Source: JACCXJ01 sp052387115
GTDB lineage: Bacteria; Pseudomonadota; Gammaproteobacteria; JACCXJ01
DNA length: 33,942 nt
Direction: 5' to 3'
Assembly: GCA_052387115.1 (NCBI GenBank)
Contig: JBQTJM010000055.1
Location: forward strand, 1-33,942
Made by a program: the position numbers and the translations under genes. Shown piece by piece: positions 24,341 to 31,926 of the stretch (position 1 is the stretch's first letter; every line of letters starts with the position of its first letter). Under the pieces are notes generated by a model. It was not told the DNA's origin, did no database searches, and saw only the letters and a program-made list of their open reading frames with translations.

Positions 24341-24582
24341 TGCTGGTGCGTGTCGTCTTCATTACCGAACTCCGGCCAAACGAGCCCATCATCTCCGGCA
24401 GCGGCGATCGCCTGGCTGGCCTCGCCCCAACCTTCTCGAATCGCTCCCCGTGGCCTGCGGATCACGATGGCGTGGTCCTCCACCATCATTTCCGCTTGAT
24501 CCTCGAGCCCTAGCTGGGCCAGCAGTGGTTTCGGGATGATCACGCCTTGCGAGTTACCCATCTTGCGGATTGTGGTCTTCAT
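24334..24582 (-). CDS. mazE: MazE-family antitoxin (AbrB/SpoVT fold)
   Basis: The 82-residue protein begins with the swapped-hairpin DNA-binding domain TTIRKMGNSQGVIIPKPLL, which contains the conserved KxGNSxGxxIPK signature, followed by an acidic C-terminal tail (DDGLVWPEFGNEDDTHQQW) that would occupy the toxin's RNA-binding groove. The ATG at 24582 is used because the domain starts immediately; AGGGG lies eight bases upstream. A perfect palindrome about 48 bp upstream is a candidate autoregulatory operator. Confidence 0.94.
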   Translation of the reverse strand: MKTTIRKMGNSQGVIIPKPLLAQLGLEDQAEMMVEDHAIVIRRPRGAIREGWGEASQAIAAAGDDGLVWPEFGNEDDTHQQW

Positions 24583-24617
24583 GAGGTCAACCCCTATCGA
24601 TGACAGAGCCTGTCGGG

Positions 24618-24642
24618 CCGTTACAATAATGTTATAACACAT
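24618..24642 (-). promoter_or_regulatory. Candidate mazEF promoter/operator palindrome
   Basis: A perfect 10-bp palindrome TGTTATAACA lies at 24630-24639 in an AT-rich stretch that also reads ATTATTGTAAC on the minus strand. It is 48-57 bp upstream of the mazE start, the right place for a MazE-MazF operator and a -10 region. Function is inferred from position and symmetry. Confidence 0.45.
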
Positions 24643-24760
24643 CCTGGCATCCTGATCCAGTCGAGGTGCCGAGCGTGCGGCGTCCCCCACCCTGACCCTC
24701 CCCGCTACCCAGGGGAGGGAACCGGAAACTCCGTCCCCCGTCCGCGCTGTTTGCGGACGA

Positions 24761-24913
24761 GGGGCTCACGACTTCATGCCCTGGGCCGGTCGTGCCCATT
24801 ACGCCGCCTCGAAGGCCGGGGTGGTCATGTTGATGAAGACGACGACTTTTGACTCGCATTAGGTCACCGGCACGACCATCTATACCAGCCACGGTTATAA
24901 AGCGCTTCCTTAA
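24761..24913 (+). pseudogene. Short-chain dehydrogenase remnant
   Basis: A plus-strand frame reads MPWAGRAHYAASKAGVVMLM at 24776-24835. This contains the catalytic YxxxK motif of short-chain dehydrogenases in the context found in glucose-1-dehydrogenase-like enzymes (PWAGHxNYAASKGGxxMLMK). After an in-frame TAG at 24860-24862 the same frame continues VTGTTIYTSHGYKA, matching the family's C-terminal VTGTTLFVDGGM segment. So the fossil lacks the N-terminal Rossmann half and an internal section, and carries one stop. It has no start that I can support and no function. Confidence 0.62.
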
Positions 24914-25407
24914 GATCCCCCCTCCGGGAAACAGGGTTAGGGTGAGGGGATCAAAAAGGGCGGTTTATGGCCGTGTGTCGGATACACTCCTGACATGAAA
25001 GGGAACCTGAACAGAAATCGACGGAGATAAGAGTGCAACGTAGGGTCCGTTTCCATTGCGAGCCTTCATTCCAGTTCGGAAGACACACGCGTCGCGTCTC
25101 GTCACCTCCCCTCCACCCCGGTCCGGGGAGAGACCTGGGACACAGAACTCGCCTCAAGAATTCGAGCCCATTGCGGATAAGGCCGGGGTAGGCCACCATC
25201 CATGCAGGCGCCCCACGACTCCGCCGAGCCATCGCGTCGTAGCCGGCGAACCGGCGTCGGAACGCGGGGTCACTCGCTAGATCTCAGGAAGCTACGAACA
25301 CGCGGCTTGGACTTGGTATTATCTCGATGATTTCTGCAACGCTTCGATGAGCCATATTTACGAGGGCCACGTTATGGGTGGGTAACCGTCATAACAGATA
25401 GCAGGTC
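24914..25407. other. Gene-free region with degenerate palindromic repeats
   Basis: No coding sequence is convincing here. Palindromic intergenic repeats recur: a hairpin with GATCCCCCCTC and GAGGGGATC arms at 24914-24952, and a CTCCACCCCGG/CCGGGGAGAG structure at about 25110-25132. A related perfect hairpin, CCCTCCCC/GGGGAGGG, lies just upstream at 24696-24719. These GAGGGG/CCCTCACCCT-type repeats are of a kind scattered through high-GC proteobacterial genomes. An imperfect GTTATG...CATAAC inverted repeat lies at 25373-25396, just before the riboswitch. A promoter for the riboswitch transcript must lie between about 25280 and 25400, but I cannot pick one. Confidence 0.5.
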
Positions 25408-25492
25408 CTGAAAAAGGCAAACCATCCGAAAGGATGGGACGCAAAGCTACTGGCCTACGTCCCGATCACGAGGGATAGGGTCGCAGAGTCTC
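25408..25492 (+). promoter_or_regulatory. Cyclic di-GMP-I riboswitch (GEMM motif)
   Basis: The core reads AGGCAAACC, stem ATCC, GAAA tetraloop, GGAT, then GGGACGCAAAGC, a TACT spacer and GGCCTA. These are the invariant segments of the GEMM-I aptamer: the GGCAAACC strand, the GNRA tetraloop, GGGACGCAAAGC and the tetraloop-receptor strand GGCCUA. The 3' half (GTCCCGATCACGAGGGAT then AGGGTCGCAGAG) forms the second helix with a GTCCC/GGGAT-type stem. It lies 66 bp upstream of the secreted FN3-PKD-LamG gene. An imperfect hairpin (GTGCTGAGCG at 25516-25525 with CGCTGGGCAC at 25529-25538) followed by TACATTTT and the ribosome-binding site GGAGG could be the expression platform. Confidence 0.93.
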
Positions 25493-25557
25493 CAGGCGAT
25501 AACGGTGCCTCCCGGGTGCTGAGCGAATCGCTGGGCACGTACATTTTGGAGGTACTC

Positions 25558-27480
25558 ATGTCAACTCGTCGTATATCTCTCGACCTCACCAGAAGCCTGG
25601 CTTCACTGGTGATGTTGGCGAATCTGTTTTTCTTCTGTTCGTCTTACGCCCAAGCCGGCCAAGTGACCTTGGCCTGGGACGCCAGCACCAGCTCCGGAGT
25701 GGCCGGCTATGAGATTAATTATGGGCCAACCAGCGGTAGCTATGTCACCCAGGTCGATGTCGGTAATCAGACCAGCCACACCGTAACCGGCCTGAACGAT
25801 GGAGCGACCTACTACTTCGCCGCCAAGGCCTACAATAGTGGCAAGACGACCTTTAGCGGGTTCTCGAACGAGGTCAGCACGACCACCGCCTCGGCCCCCA
25901 CCGCTAGCTTCACCGCCAATCCCACCTCGGGCACGGCGCCACTGACGGTCACCTTCACCGACAACTCGACCGGCAATATCACCACCTGGTCGTGGAACTT
26001 CGGCGATGGCACGACCAGCGCCGCCAAGAACGCGGCAAAAACCTACACCAACCCCGGCAGCTACACAGTTGGGCTCACCGTGACGGGCCCCGCGGGCACC
26101 AACACCGCCACCAGGACCATCTCGGTGGCGACCGCGGCACCGGTGGCGAATTTCACCGCCACGCCCATCTCCGGTAGCGCCCCCTTGGCCGTGACCTTCA
26201 CCAATGGCTCCTCCGGCACCGTGAGCGGCTACTCCTGGAGCTTCGGGGATGGGGGCACGAGTACGGCGCCAAATCCCGCGTACACCTATACCAAGGCGGG
26301 AACCTATTCCGTCAGCCTGACGGCCACAGGGCCTGGCGGGACGAATACAAAGACCCAAAACGGCTACATAACGGTTTCCTCAGGGCTAGTGGGCGCCTAC
26401 AACTTCGAAGAAGCCAGCGGAACTACCGTGGTAGATGCATCCGGTATGGGGAACAAAGGAACCATCCGCGGCGCCGCCCGAATCACCCAGGGACGTTTCG
26501 GCAATGCCCTCTCCTTCGACGGGGTCGACGATTGGGTCACCGTCAACGACTCGGCGTCGCTGGACCTCACCACCGGCGTGACGCTCGAGGCCTGGGTCTA
26601 TCCCATCGTCGACATGACCCAGTGGGCAACAGTGATCCTGAAAGAGCAGTCGGGCGGAGCCTTGTACGAGCTCTACGCCAACAGCGACCAAAGCCAACCC
26701 CTGACCTCGGTCACAGTGGGGCGCCGATATCGCGTGCTTTCCGGCGGGCCCTGGCTGTTGACCAATCAATGGACACATCTCGCGGCTACCTACGACGGCA
26801 CCATCCAGCGCCTCTACGTCAATGGCATTCAGGTCGCGCAACGGCCACAAACCGGACCGATCCAGGTGTCGAGCAATCCGCTTCGCCTGGGCGGAAACAG
26901 TGTCTGGGGCGACTTTTTCAAGGGCCGCATCGATGAAGTCCGCGTCTACCAGCGAGCGCTGAGCGCGGCGGAGATCAACGCTGATCTGAACAGCGCGATC
27001 GCGACTTCCACGCCACCAGTCTTCTTAGTTGGCCACCAGGCGGTTGCCCCGGTGCCGGACTCGAACCCCCAAGGCACCGCGCAAGCCTTCCAAGCGCAGG
27101 CGGCGGTGACGGGTTGGGTCACCAATCTCTCGGTCTACGTTGATACCGGCTCCACCGCGACCGGCCTCATTGCCGGAATCTATTCCGATAACAGTGGGCA
27201 TCCCGGCAGCCAGCTCGCACAAGGCACACTGAACTCACCAGCGAGCGGAGGGTGGAACAAGGTCCCGCTTCCCCCGGTTCGGACCACAGCCGGTACCAAA
27301 TACTGGATCGCCATCCTGAGCCCGACTGGTGTGGTCAAGTTCCGCAACCAAGGCGGATTTACCGGCGGGCTCTCTGAGACCAGCGCTCAGAAAACGCTCA
27401 CGACGTTGCCGGGTACGTGGACGAGCGGTGCCCAGGTACTGGAAGGTCCGCTATCGGCGTATGGCGCCGGATACCCATGA
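25558..27480 (+). CDS. Secreted multidomain protein: FN3, two PKD, LamG and C-terminal beta-sandwich
   Basis: The 640-residue precursor starts at the ATG at 25558, five bases after a perfect GGAGG. Residues 1-33 form a signal peptide ending in SSYAQA. A fibronectin type III domain (about 35-112) has VTLAWDASTSSGVAGYEINY. Two PKD domains (about 113-193 and 194-275) each carry the hallmark WSWNFGDGTTS / YSWSFGDGG and TYTNPGSYTVGLTVTG-type strands. A LamG/concanavalin-like domain (about 276-485) includes NALSFDGVDDWVTV and GRIDEVRVYQRALSAAEI. The last ~150 residues contain DTGSTATGLIAGIYSD and GTKYWIAILS, as in beta-sandwich domains of exported proteins. There is no catalytic domain or obvious membrane or sorting anchor, so it is probably an adhesin or matrix-binding protein. 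Expression should respond to c-di-GMP through the upstream riboswitch. Confidence 0.9.
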   Translation: MSTRRISLDLTRSLASLVMLANLFFFCSSYAQAGQVTLAWDASTSSGVAGYEINYGPTSGSYVTQVDVGNQTSHTVTGLNDGATYYFAAKAYNSGKTTFSGFSNEVSTTTASAPTASFTANPTSGTAPLTVTFTDNSTGNITTWSWNFGDGTTSAAKNAAKTYTNPGSYTVGLTVTGPAGTNTATRTISVATAAPVANFTATPISGSAPLAVTFTNGSSGTVSGYSWSFGDGGTSTAPNPAYTYTKAGTYSVSLTATGPGGTNTKTQNGYITVSSGLVGAYNFEEASGTTVVDASGMGNKGTIRGAARITQGRFGNALSFDGVDDWVTVNDSASLDLTTGVTLEAWVYPIVDMTQWATVILKEQSGGALYELYANSDQSQPLTSVTVGRRYRVLSGGPWLLTNQWTHLAATYDGTIQRLYVNGIQVAQRPQTGPIQVSSNPLRLGGNSVWGDFFKGRIDEVRVYQRALSAAEINADLNSAIATSTPPVFLVGHQAVAPVPDSNPQGTAQAFQAQAAVTGWVTNLSVYVDTGSTATGLIAGIYSDNSGHPGSQLAQGTLNSPASGGWNKVPLPPVRTTAGTKYWIAILSPTGVVKFRNQGGFTGGLSETSAQKTLTTLPGTWTSGAQVLEGPLSAYGAGYP

Positions 27481-27554
27481 GTGCCGCGGACCTCATATCA
27501 GTCCACATGTCAGTTCCTCAATAGAGGAGATCCTGACTGAGTTGTAAAGGCACA

Positions 27555-27584
27555 GGGCCGGGTAGCAATACCCGGCCCTTTCTT
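27555..27584 (+). terminator. Rho-independent terminator after the FN3-PKD-LamG gene
   Basis: A perfect 10-bp stem GGGCCGGGTA (27555-27564) pairs with TACCCGGCCC (27569-27578) around a GCAA tetraloop and is followed by TTTCTTT. It lies 75 bp after the stop codon and should end the riboswitch-controlled transcript, isolating it from the lyase genes downstream. Confidence 0.95.
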
Positions 27585-28124
27585 TAGCCGATATTGACTG
27601 ACACGCCGACTGTTCTGAGCATACACGGGAAAGGCGGCCCTGCCGCTCGACCCGCATTGCCGGTCGATCTCGGCGAAGCGCACGCGACCTATCCATCGTG
27701 TTCCGGTCGAATCGCAGGTATATAGTGCTGTCACATCGTGTGCATAATCCGGCAGCTGACACGACACTTGGTCTACACTACAGCCAGTTTGAAACTCAAC
27801 CCCGAGTGTTTATGCGCCTTCTCGAAGTGTAAATCCCGAAAACTCGGGATATCGTGAGATGGGTTGAGAAAGTTGGGCCACCATTGCCCACGCCAACGGT
27901 TCCAAGGATAATTATGAGTGGTCGACAAACGTTGAGACTTTCCCCCTCAAGAGATTTGGTCAAAGGCCGATTCTCATCTAGTACAGAATGCCCGGGCTGA
28001 AACACCAGTCGCATAGCTCGTACTCCTTCGACCGCCAGGTCGAAACGAACGGGTTGCGCGCTCTGTTTGTCTATCGCTATGCCGGCCTTCTCATACTACC
28101 TGCCATATCTTTGGTCGTTTTCTT
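27585..28124. other. Long leader/intergenic region upstream of the first lyase gene
   Basis: No gene is convincing. There is a nested hairpin at 27795-27868: outer arms CTCAACCC (27795-27802) and GGGTTGAG (27861-27868), inner stem ATCCCGA/TCGGGAT (27833-27850) with an AAAC loop. The rest shows no clear promoter or ribosome-binding site for the gene at 28125. I searched for a second GEMM aptamer here and found none. Confidence 0.5.
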
Positions 28125-30173
28125 ATGAACACACGTCACGCAGTACTGAATACTCTCGTTGTACTCGACCTTCTTATATTTGTACCAGCTTTTGCTAGCG
28201 CGGCAACCTATCTCGTTGCTCCAAGCGGTTCAGACTCTAACCCAGGGACGCAAGCGGCTCCCTTCGCCACGCTCCAGAAAGCGCACGATGTGGCGGTCGC
28301 AGGCGATACCATTTACATGCGAGGGGGCACATACAATGTATCTTCCCAGCAAACCTTTACCCGCGATGGCAGTAGCGGCAATCATATCAAGGTGTTCAAT
28401 TATCCCGGTGAAGTTCCCATTCTTAATGCATCTGGAATCACAACGACTGACACCTGGGTGATTCGGTTCAACGGCGCCTCCTGGTGGCATATCAAAGGCC
28501 TTGAGATAAAAAACAATCCGAAGGGTGGTGGGATTACTCTCAGCACTACGCCGGGTAACAATAATAATATTATCGAGAATAACAATTTTCACCATAACGG
28601 AAATAACTCGCAGTGGGCAGCTACGGGGCTTTCCGTGTATGGCAGTTCGGGCAATAATCTCATTCTCAATAACGACTCCCATCATAATAAAGACATCGAC
28701 AACGGAGATGCAGACGGCATTGTGGTATTTACGAGCGGAACTGGAAATATCGTGCGCGGCAACCGCGCATGGAATAACTCCGACGATGGCATAGATCTTT
28801 GGAATGCCTCACCGGTCATCGTGGAGAATAACTGGTCTTGGAACAACGGTAAAGATGACGCAGGGAATCCACTCGGCAATGGCAATGGCTTTAAACTCGG
28901 CGGATCAGGTGCAGGGGACGGCGGTCATACACTAAAAAACAATCTAACATGGAATAACCGAGCCGGCGGGTACGATCAAAACTCGGCGGATAATCCTATC
29001 AAGTTTTATAATAATACTGCTTGGAATAACTCTAGCGGTAATTTCCTGATGCACAATGGAGCGCATATCTACAAGAACAACTTATCGTTCGGAACTCTCG
29101 GCAGTACATCAGGATCAGCCACTTACAACTCTTGGAATAATCCCCCCGCCGTCACGGTCGACAATTCAGATTTCTCTTCCCTCGACGACACTTGCACGCG
29201 CGGACCGAGACAAGCGGACGGCTCCTTGCCGAACTGTGGTTTCCTGCGTCTTGCCGCGGCAAGCGATGTTATCGACAAGGGTGTGGATGTAGGCATCGCC
29301 TACTCCGGAAGCGCCCCTGATCTCGGAGCGTATGAGTATGGTGGTAGTGTTCCACCTCCACCTCCACCTTCCTGCGCGCAGACCCCGCTGGCTGTTTCTT
29401 CGGCAGCGTCTGATGGGGGCTTTACGTATATGATCCTGGGAAGATTCGGCACTTTCGCAGACAACAGCAACAGCCCGTTCCAGTCCACCCTTCGCTTGTT
29501 TGAGAACGGAGTGCAAATGGGACCCGCACACGCTCTTCACGTAGATATCCGTAACCTCGGAGCTGGACGCTTCAGCCACTGGAGTCAGACGGACGGCACA
29601 GGGGAGACGCTTCGGTTATCCGCTTCCAACAACTCCGATCCTCGGACGAATGGGAAGAGTTATACGTATTGTGCGCCTGCGAGTTCAGTTGCCGACACCA
29701 CACCGCCTACCGTACCCACCGGACTCACCGCCGTCGCTTCCGCCTCCCAAGTATCCCTCGCATGGAACGCATCAACTGATGCCGTCGGCGTCACCGGTTA
29801 CCGCGTGTACCGCAATGGTACGCAAATCGCTGCTCCTGCTTCCAATTCATATATTGACGGCAATCTCGTTCCCGGCACCTATAGTTACACCGTCGCCGCT
29901 GTCGATGCCGCAGGCAACGTGTCCGCGCAATCGGGAATCGTGAGCGCAACGATCGCGAGCCCGCTTCTTCCCCCTAGTCGTCTTCGACTCGACATGCCGT
30001 CACCCGTATCCTTCGACGTGACAAGAGAGGAAGAGCCGTACAGATTTGTCTCAATACTAACGGTATCCCCGTTTCCGTCACCGGTCCAGTTTGAGAAAAC
30101 AGTGACCGGCTACTTCAGCCTTGCCACCAACCAAGAACTCAATGCCTTCCAAAGGGGTGTGACGCCCCTCTAG
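28125..30173 (+). CDS. Secreted PL9-like right-handed beta-helix lyase with C-terminal module and FN3 domain
   Basis: The 682-residue precursor has a signal peptide (residues 1-26, ending AFASA) and an N-terminal cap YLVAPSGSDSNPGTQAAPFA. A long right-handed parallel beta-helix (about 60-400) is rich in Asn ladders (NNNNIIENNNFHHNG, NNLILNNDSHHN). It keeps the polysaccharide lyase family 9 pattern: Asp197 in NGDADGI, Asp220, Asp221 and Asp224 in NNSDDGIDLW (Ca2+ site), and Lys257 in GNGNGFKLGG (catalytic base). A Pro-rich linker (VPPPPPPS, ~409-416) leads to a C-terminal module (about 417-517) of unknown family, an FN3 domain (about 525-612) and a ~70-residue tail without recognisable fold. 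It would cleave acidic polysaccharide outside the cell by beta-elimination; pectin itself is not implied. No ribosome-binding site is obvious at the ATG. The gene is AT-richer than the core genes. Confidence 0.88.
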   Translation: MNTRHAVLNTLVVLDLLIFVPAFASAATYLVAPSGSDSNPGTQAAPFATLQKAHDVAVAGDTIYMRGGTYNVSSQQTFTRDGSSGNHIKVFNYPGEVPILNASGITTTDTWVIRFNGASWWHIKGLEIKNNPKGGGITLSTTPGNNNNIIENNNFHHNGNNSQWAATGLSVYGSSGNNLILNNDSHHNKDIDNGDADGIVVFTSGTGNIVRGNRAWNNSDDGIDLWNASPVIVENNWSWNNGKDDAGNPLGNGNGFKLGGSGAGDGGHTLKNNLTWNNRAGGYDQNSADNPIKFYNNTAWNNSSGNFLMHNGAHIYKNNLSFGTLGSTSGSATYNSWNNPPAVTVDNSDFSSLDDTCTRGPRQADGSLPNCGFLRLAAASDVIDKGVDVGIAYSGSAPDLGAYEYGGSVPPPPPPSCAQTPLAVSSAASDGGFTYMILGRFGTFADNSNSPFQSTLRLFENGVQMGPAHALHVDIRNLGAGRFSHWSQTDGTGETLRLSASNNSDPRTNGKSYTYCAPASSVADTTPPTVPTGLTAVASASQVSLAWNASTDAVGVTGYRVYRNGTQIAAPASNSYIDGNLVPGTYSYTVAAVDAAGNVSAQSGIVSATIASPLLPPSRLRLDMPSPVSFDVTREEEPYRFVSILTVSPFPSPVQFEKTVTGYFSLATNQELNAFQRGVTPL

Positions 30174-30214
30174 ATGTGTTACATGAAGGCTAAGGCTCAG
30201 CGTCATCCGAACAG

Positions 30215-31075
30215 TTATTTCACGTGGAGGTGACAAATCCTCGGCGTTGTCCGAACACTCATAGTTTGCGTTGGAAAGGTTTGTGGGGGCGATGGTAGGG
30301 TAGCTCGGTCAACAAGGGTTGGTAATCGGGATCGCGCCGGCGCAGTGCGTAGAAAGGGGATCTCCTGGTGGATAAGGTTGGCCTCGCAGCGCACCAGTCG
30401 GTGGCGCCAGTGGTCGCCAACCGGGAAGGGTCTGCCGAGTAGATGAGCGTTCCCGTTATCGTCGCTGCAATGCACGAAAATCATGGTCCCTTTGAGCGGG
30501 GCATCAAGGTTGAGTTCGAAGCGTCTGCGAAACGGACGGCGACTTGGGGCGCCCTCTCGCCGCAAGGCGGTCTTGGGGCGGTAGGCGGCGATATACCGCC
30601 CGGAGACGGCCATCAGGCTTTCGCCATCGGGGCGCTGGTGGTGTCGCCAGACCTTGCTCTACCAAAGGGCGTTAAAACCTGCAATGACGTTCTGGAACCC
30701 AGGCTCGCGCGGCGGGGCGAACACCGGGATGACCTGTAGGGCCAGACACAGGCGGCCGATCCGCCCGACCGTGTCGGAAACCCGATGCGCGCCCACTGGA
30801 AGATCGTAGCGTTGTCGAACAGCGCCTAGGGTGGGCAGCCCCTCGCGTCGCCAGCGCTCCCGCAGCTTGGAGCGTGGGCTGTGCGCCATGCAAGCTCGTG
30901 GCGGTAAGCACAGAGACGAGCGGCCCCTGAGCGATCTTCAAGTCCTCGATGAAGTCAAAGCTGTCGAGCTCCACCTGCCCGCGGGCGAGATCGGGCCGAT
31001 ACCAGCCCTTGGGGGCGCTCTGCGGCGCTGCCGGTGTACTCCTCCATCGAGTGCTCCATGACGTGCAAGCACCCG
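30215..31075 (-). pseudogene. Degenerate DDE/integrase-core transposase
   Basis: The minus strand carries fragments of one rve-type transposase in several frames. From its N-terminal side: VELDSFDFIEDLKIAQGPLV, then after a frame change RSKLRERWRREGLPTLGAVR, RIGRLCLALQVIPVFAPPRE and PGFQNVIAGFNALW. A TAG follows, and the same frame continues with MAVSGRYIAAYRP, LKGTMIFVHCSDDNGNAHLL and GDHWRHRLVRCEANL. FAPPRExGFQxxIxxFN and the HRLVRxExD tail are typical of integrase-core transposases; the usual catalytic Glu of IExFN is Ala here. At least one frameshift and one stop make it non-functional. It lies between the two lyase genes, opposite to their strand. I could not find terminal inverted repeats. 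Confidence 0.72.
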
Positions 31076-31926
31076 GTGAGGGGCCGCCGTACTGTTCACG
31101 CGTTCTACGATTGCTGAGTACCTCACCGTCCTACAGTAATTTATCAGGCGGGCGGTGTCTACTTTAACATTGGCATAGAGCGGGAAGACCTCGCTATCTC
31201 TGCCTTGTGGGCCCATCCACGTCTTCCTTCGGCCTAATGAACCGCCGCTCTTCCCCTGACGTCTGGCCATTGCACGGCGTGCTATACCCATGGAACCATT
31301 GGACGGGTCTTTTTGAGACGTACGCCACAAAACGGCGGCCTGGGTATTGTGAACCTCTTCGACCTTCGTAACACTTCGAGCCAAGAATAACTCGAAGCAC
31401 ACTGTGCTTATAGAGAAGCAACACAGATTAAAAGGAATAGGCCAGTCGTGACCATGTTCCAGGTTTCTACCCGGAACGCATCAACGGCTTTGCGACATCT
31501 TTCGGAACAATTGGGGTGTTCCGTATGCCCGCTCGTCCGCAGGTTGATCCACACGGCTTCGGGCTTCCCTGTGGCCTCGGGTGGCGATGATGAGTCGGGG
31601 TGGCGATGATGAGTCGGAGTGGCGTGCGTATGCGCCACTCACGGTGGCCTGGCGGCATCGGATCACGGCGTTCGTAGCCGGTCGCGCGATCGAGCTCGTT
31701 TCACCGCTGCCAAACATTAACGACGTTCTACAATCGAGGTATACGAATTATGAGCAACGTTGCATTATATCCCCTTCCTCTCGTTGCCCCGATCTTTGCC
31801 TGCATAGAGGAGGCTCGCGTGCGTCTTCTTGGCGAGCGCAACTATCGGGAACACAGGCTGAGCGACCAAGGCTCGGCAAGCGAGCATACGGGATCACATA
31901 ATTTGTTCCGGCCATCTCTTATCAAC
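31076..31926. other. Gene-free region between the transposase relic and the second lyase gene
   Basis: Minus-strand open frames here show no recognisable protein; one is His-rich only because of the 19-bp tandem repeat. An ATG at 31750 is in frame with the second lyase and preceded by GAGG, giving a 59-residue extension, but the true start is more likely 31927. The sequence looks like decayed mobile DNA plus the lyase leader. Confidence 0.45.
31581..31624. repeat. 19-bp tandem repeat
   Basis: GTGGCGATGATGAGTCGGG is present at 31581-31599, again with one change at 31600-31618, and a partial third copy GTGGCG follows. It lies in non-coding sequence upstream of the second lyase. Confidence 0.85.

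Noticed and set aside
24632..24892. 86-codon minus-strand open frame upstream of mazE
   Set aside because: The translation has no fold, and the opposite strand of the same stretch carries the short-chain dehydrogenase fossil.
27493..27767. Minus-strand open frames of 85-89 codons after the FN3-PKD-LamG gene
   Set aside because: They run through the terminator hairpin, overlap each other in different frames and show no recognisable motif.
27585..28124. A second c-di-GMP riboswitch ahead of the first lyase
   Set aside because: None of the GEMM core segments (GGCAAACC, GGGACGCAAAGC) occurs here.
31408..31638. His-rich minus-strand open frame that resembles a metal-binding peptide
   Set aside because: The His/Thr run comes from the 19-bp tandem repeat at 31581-31624 and there is no supported start or homology.
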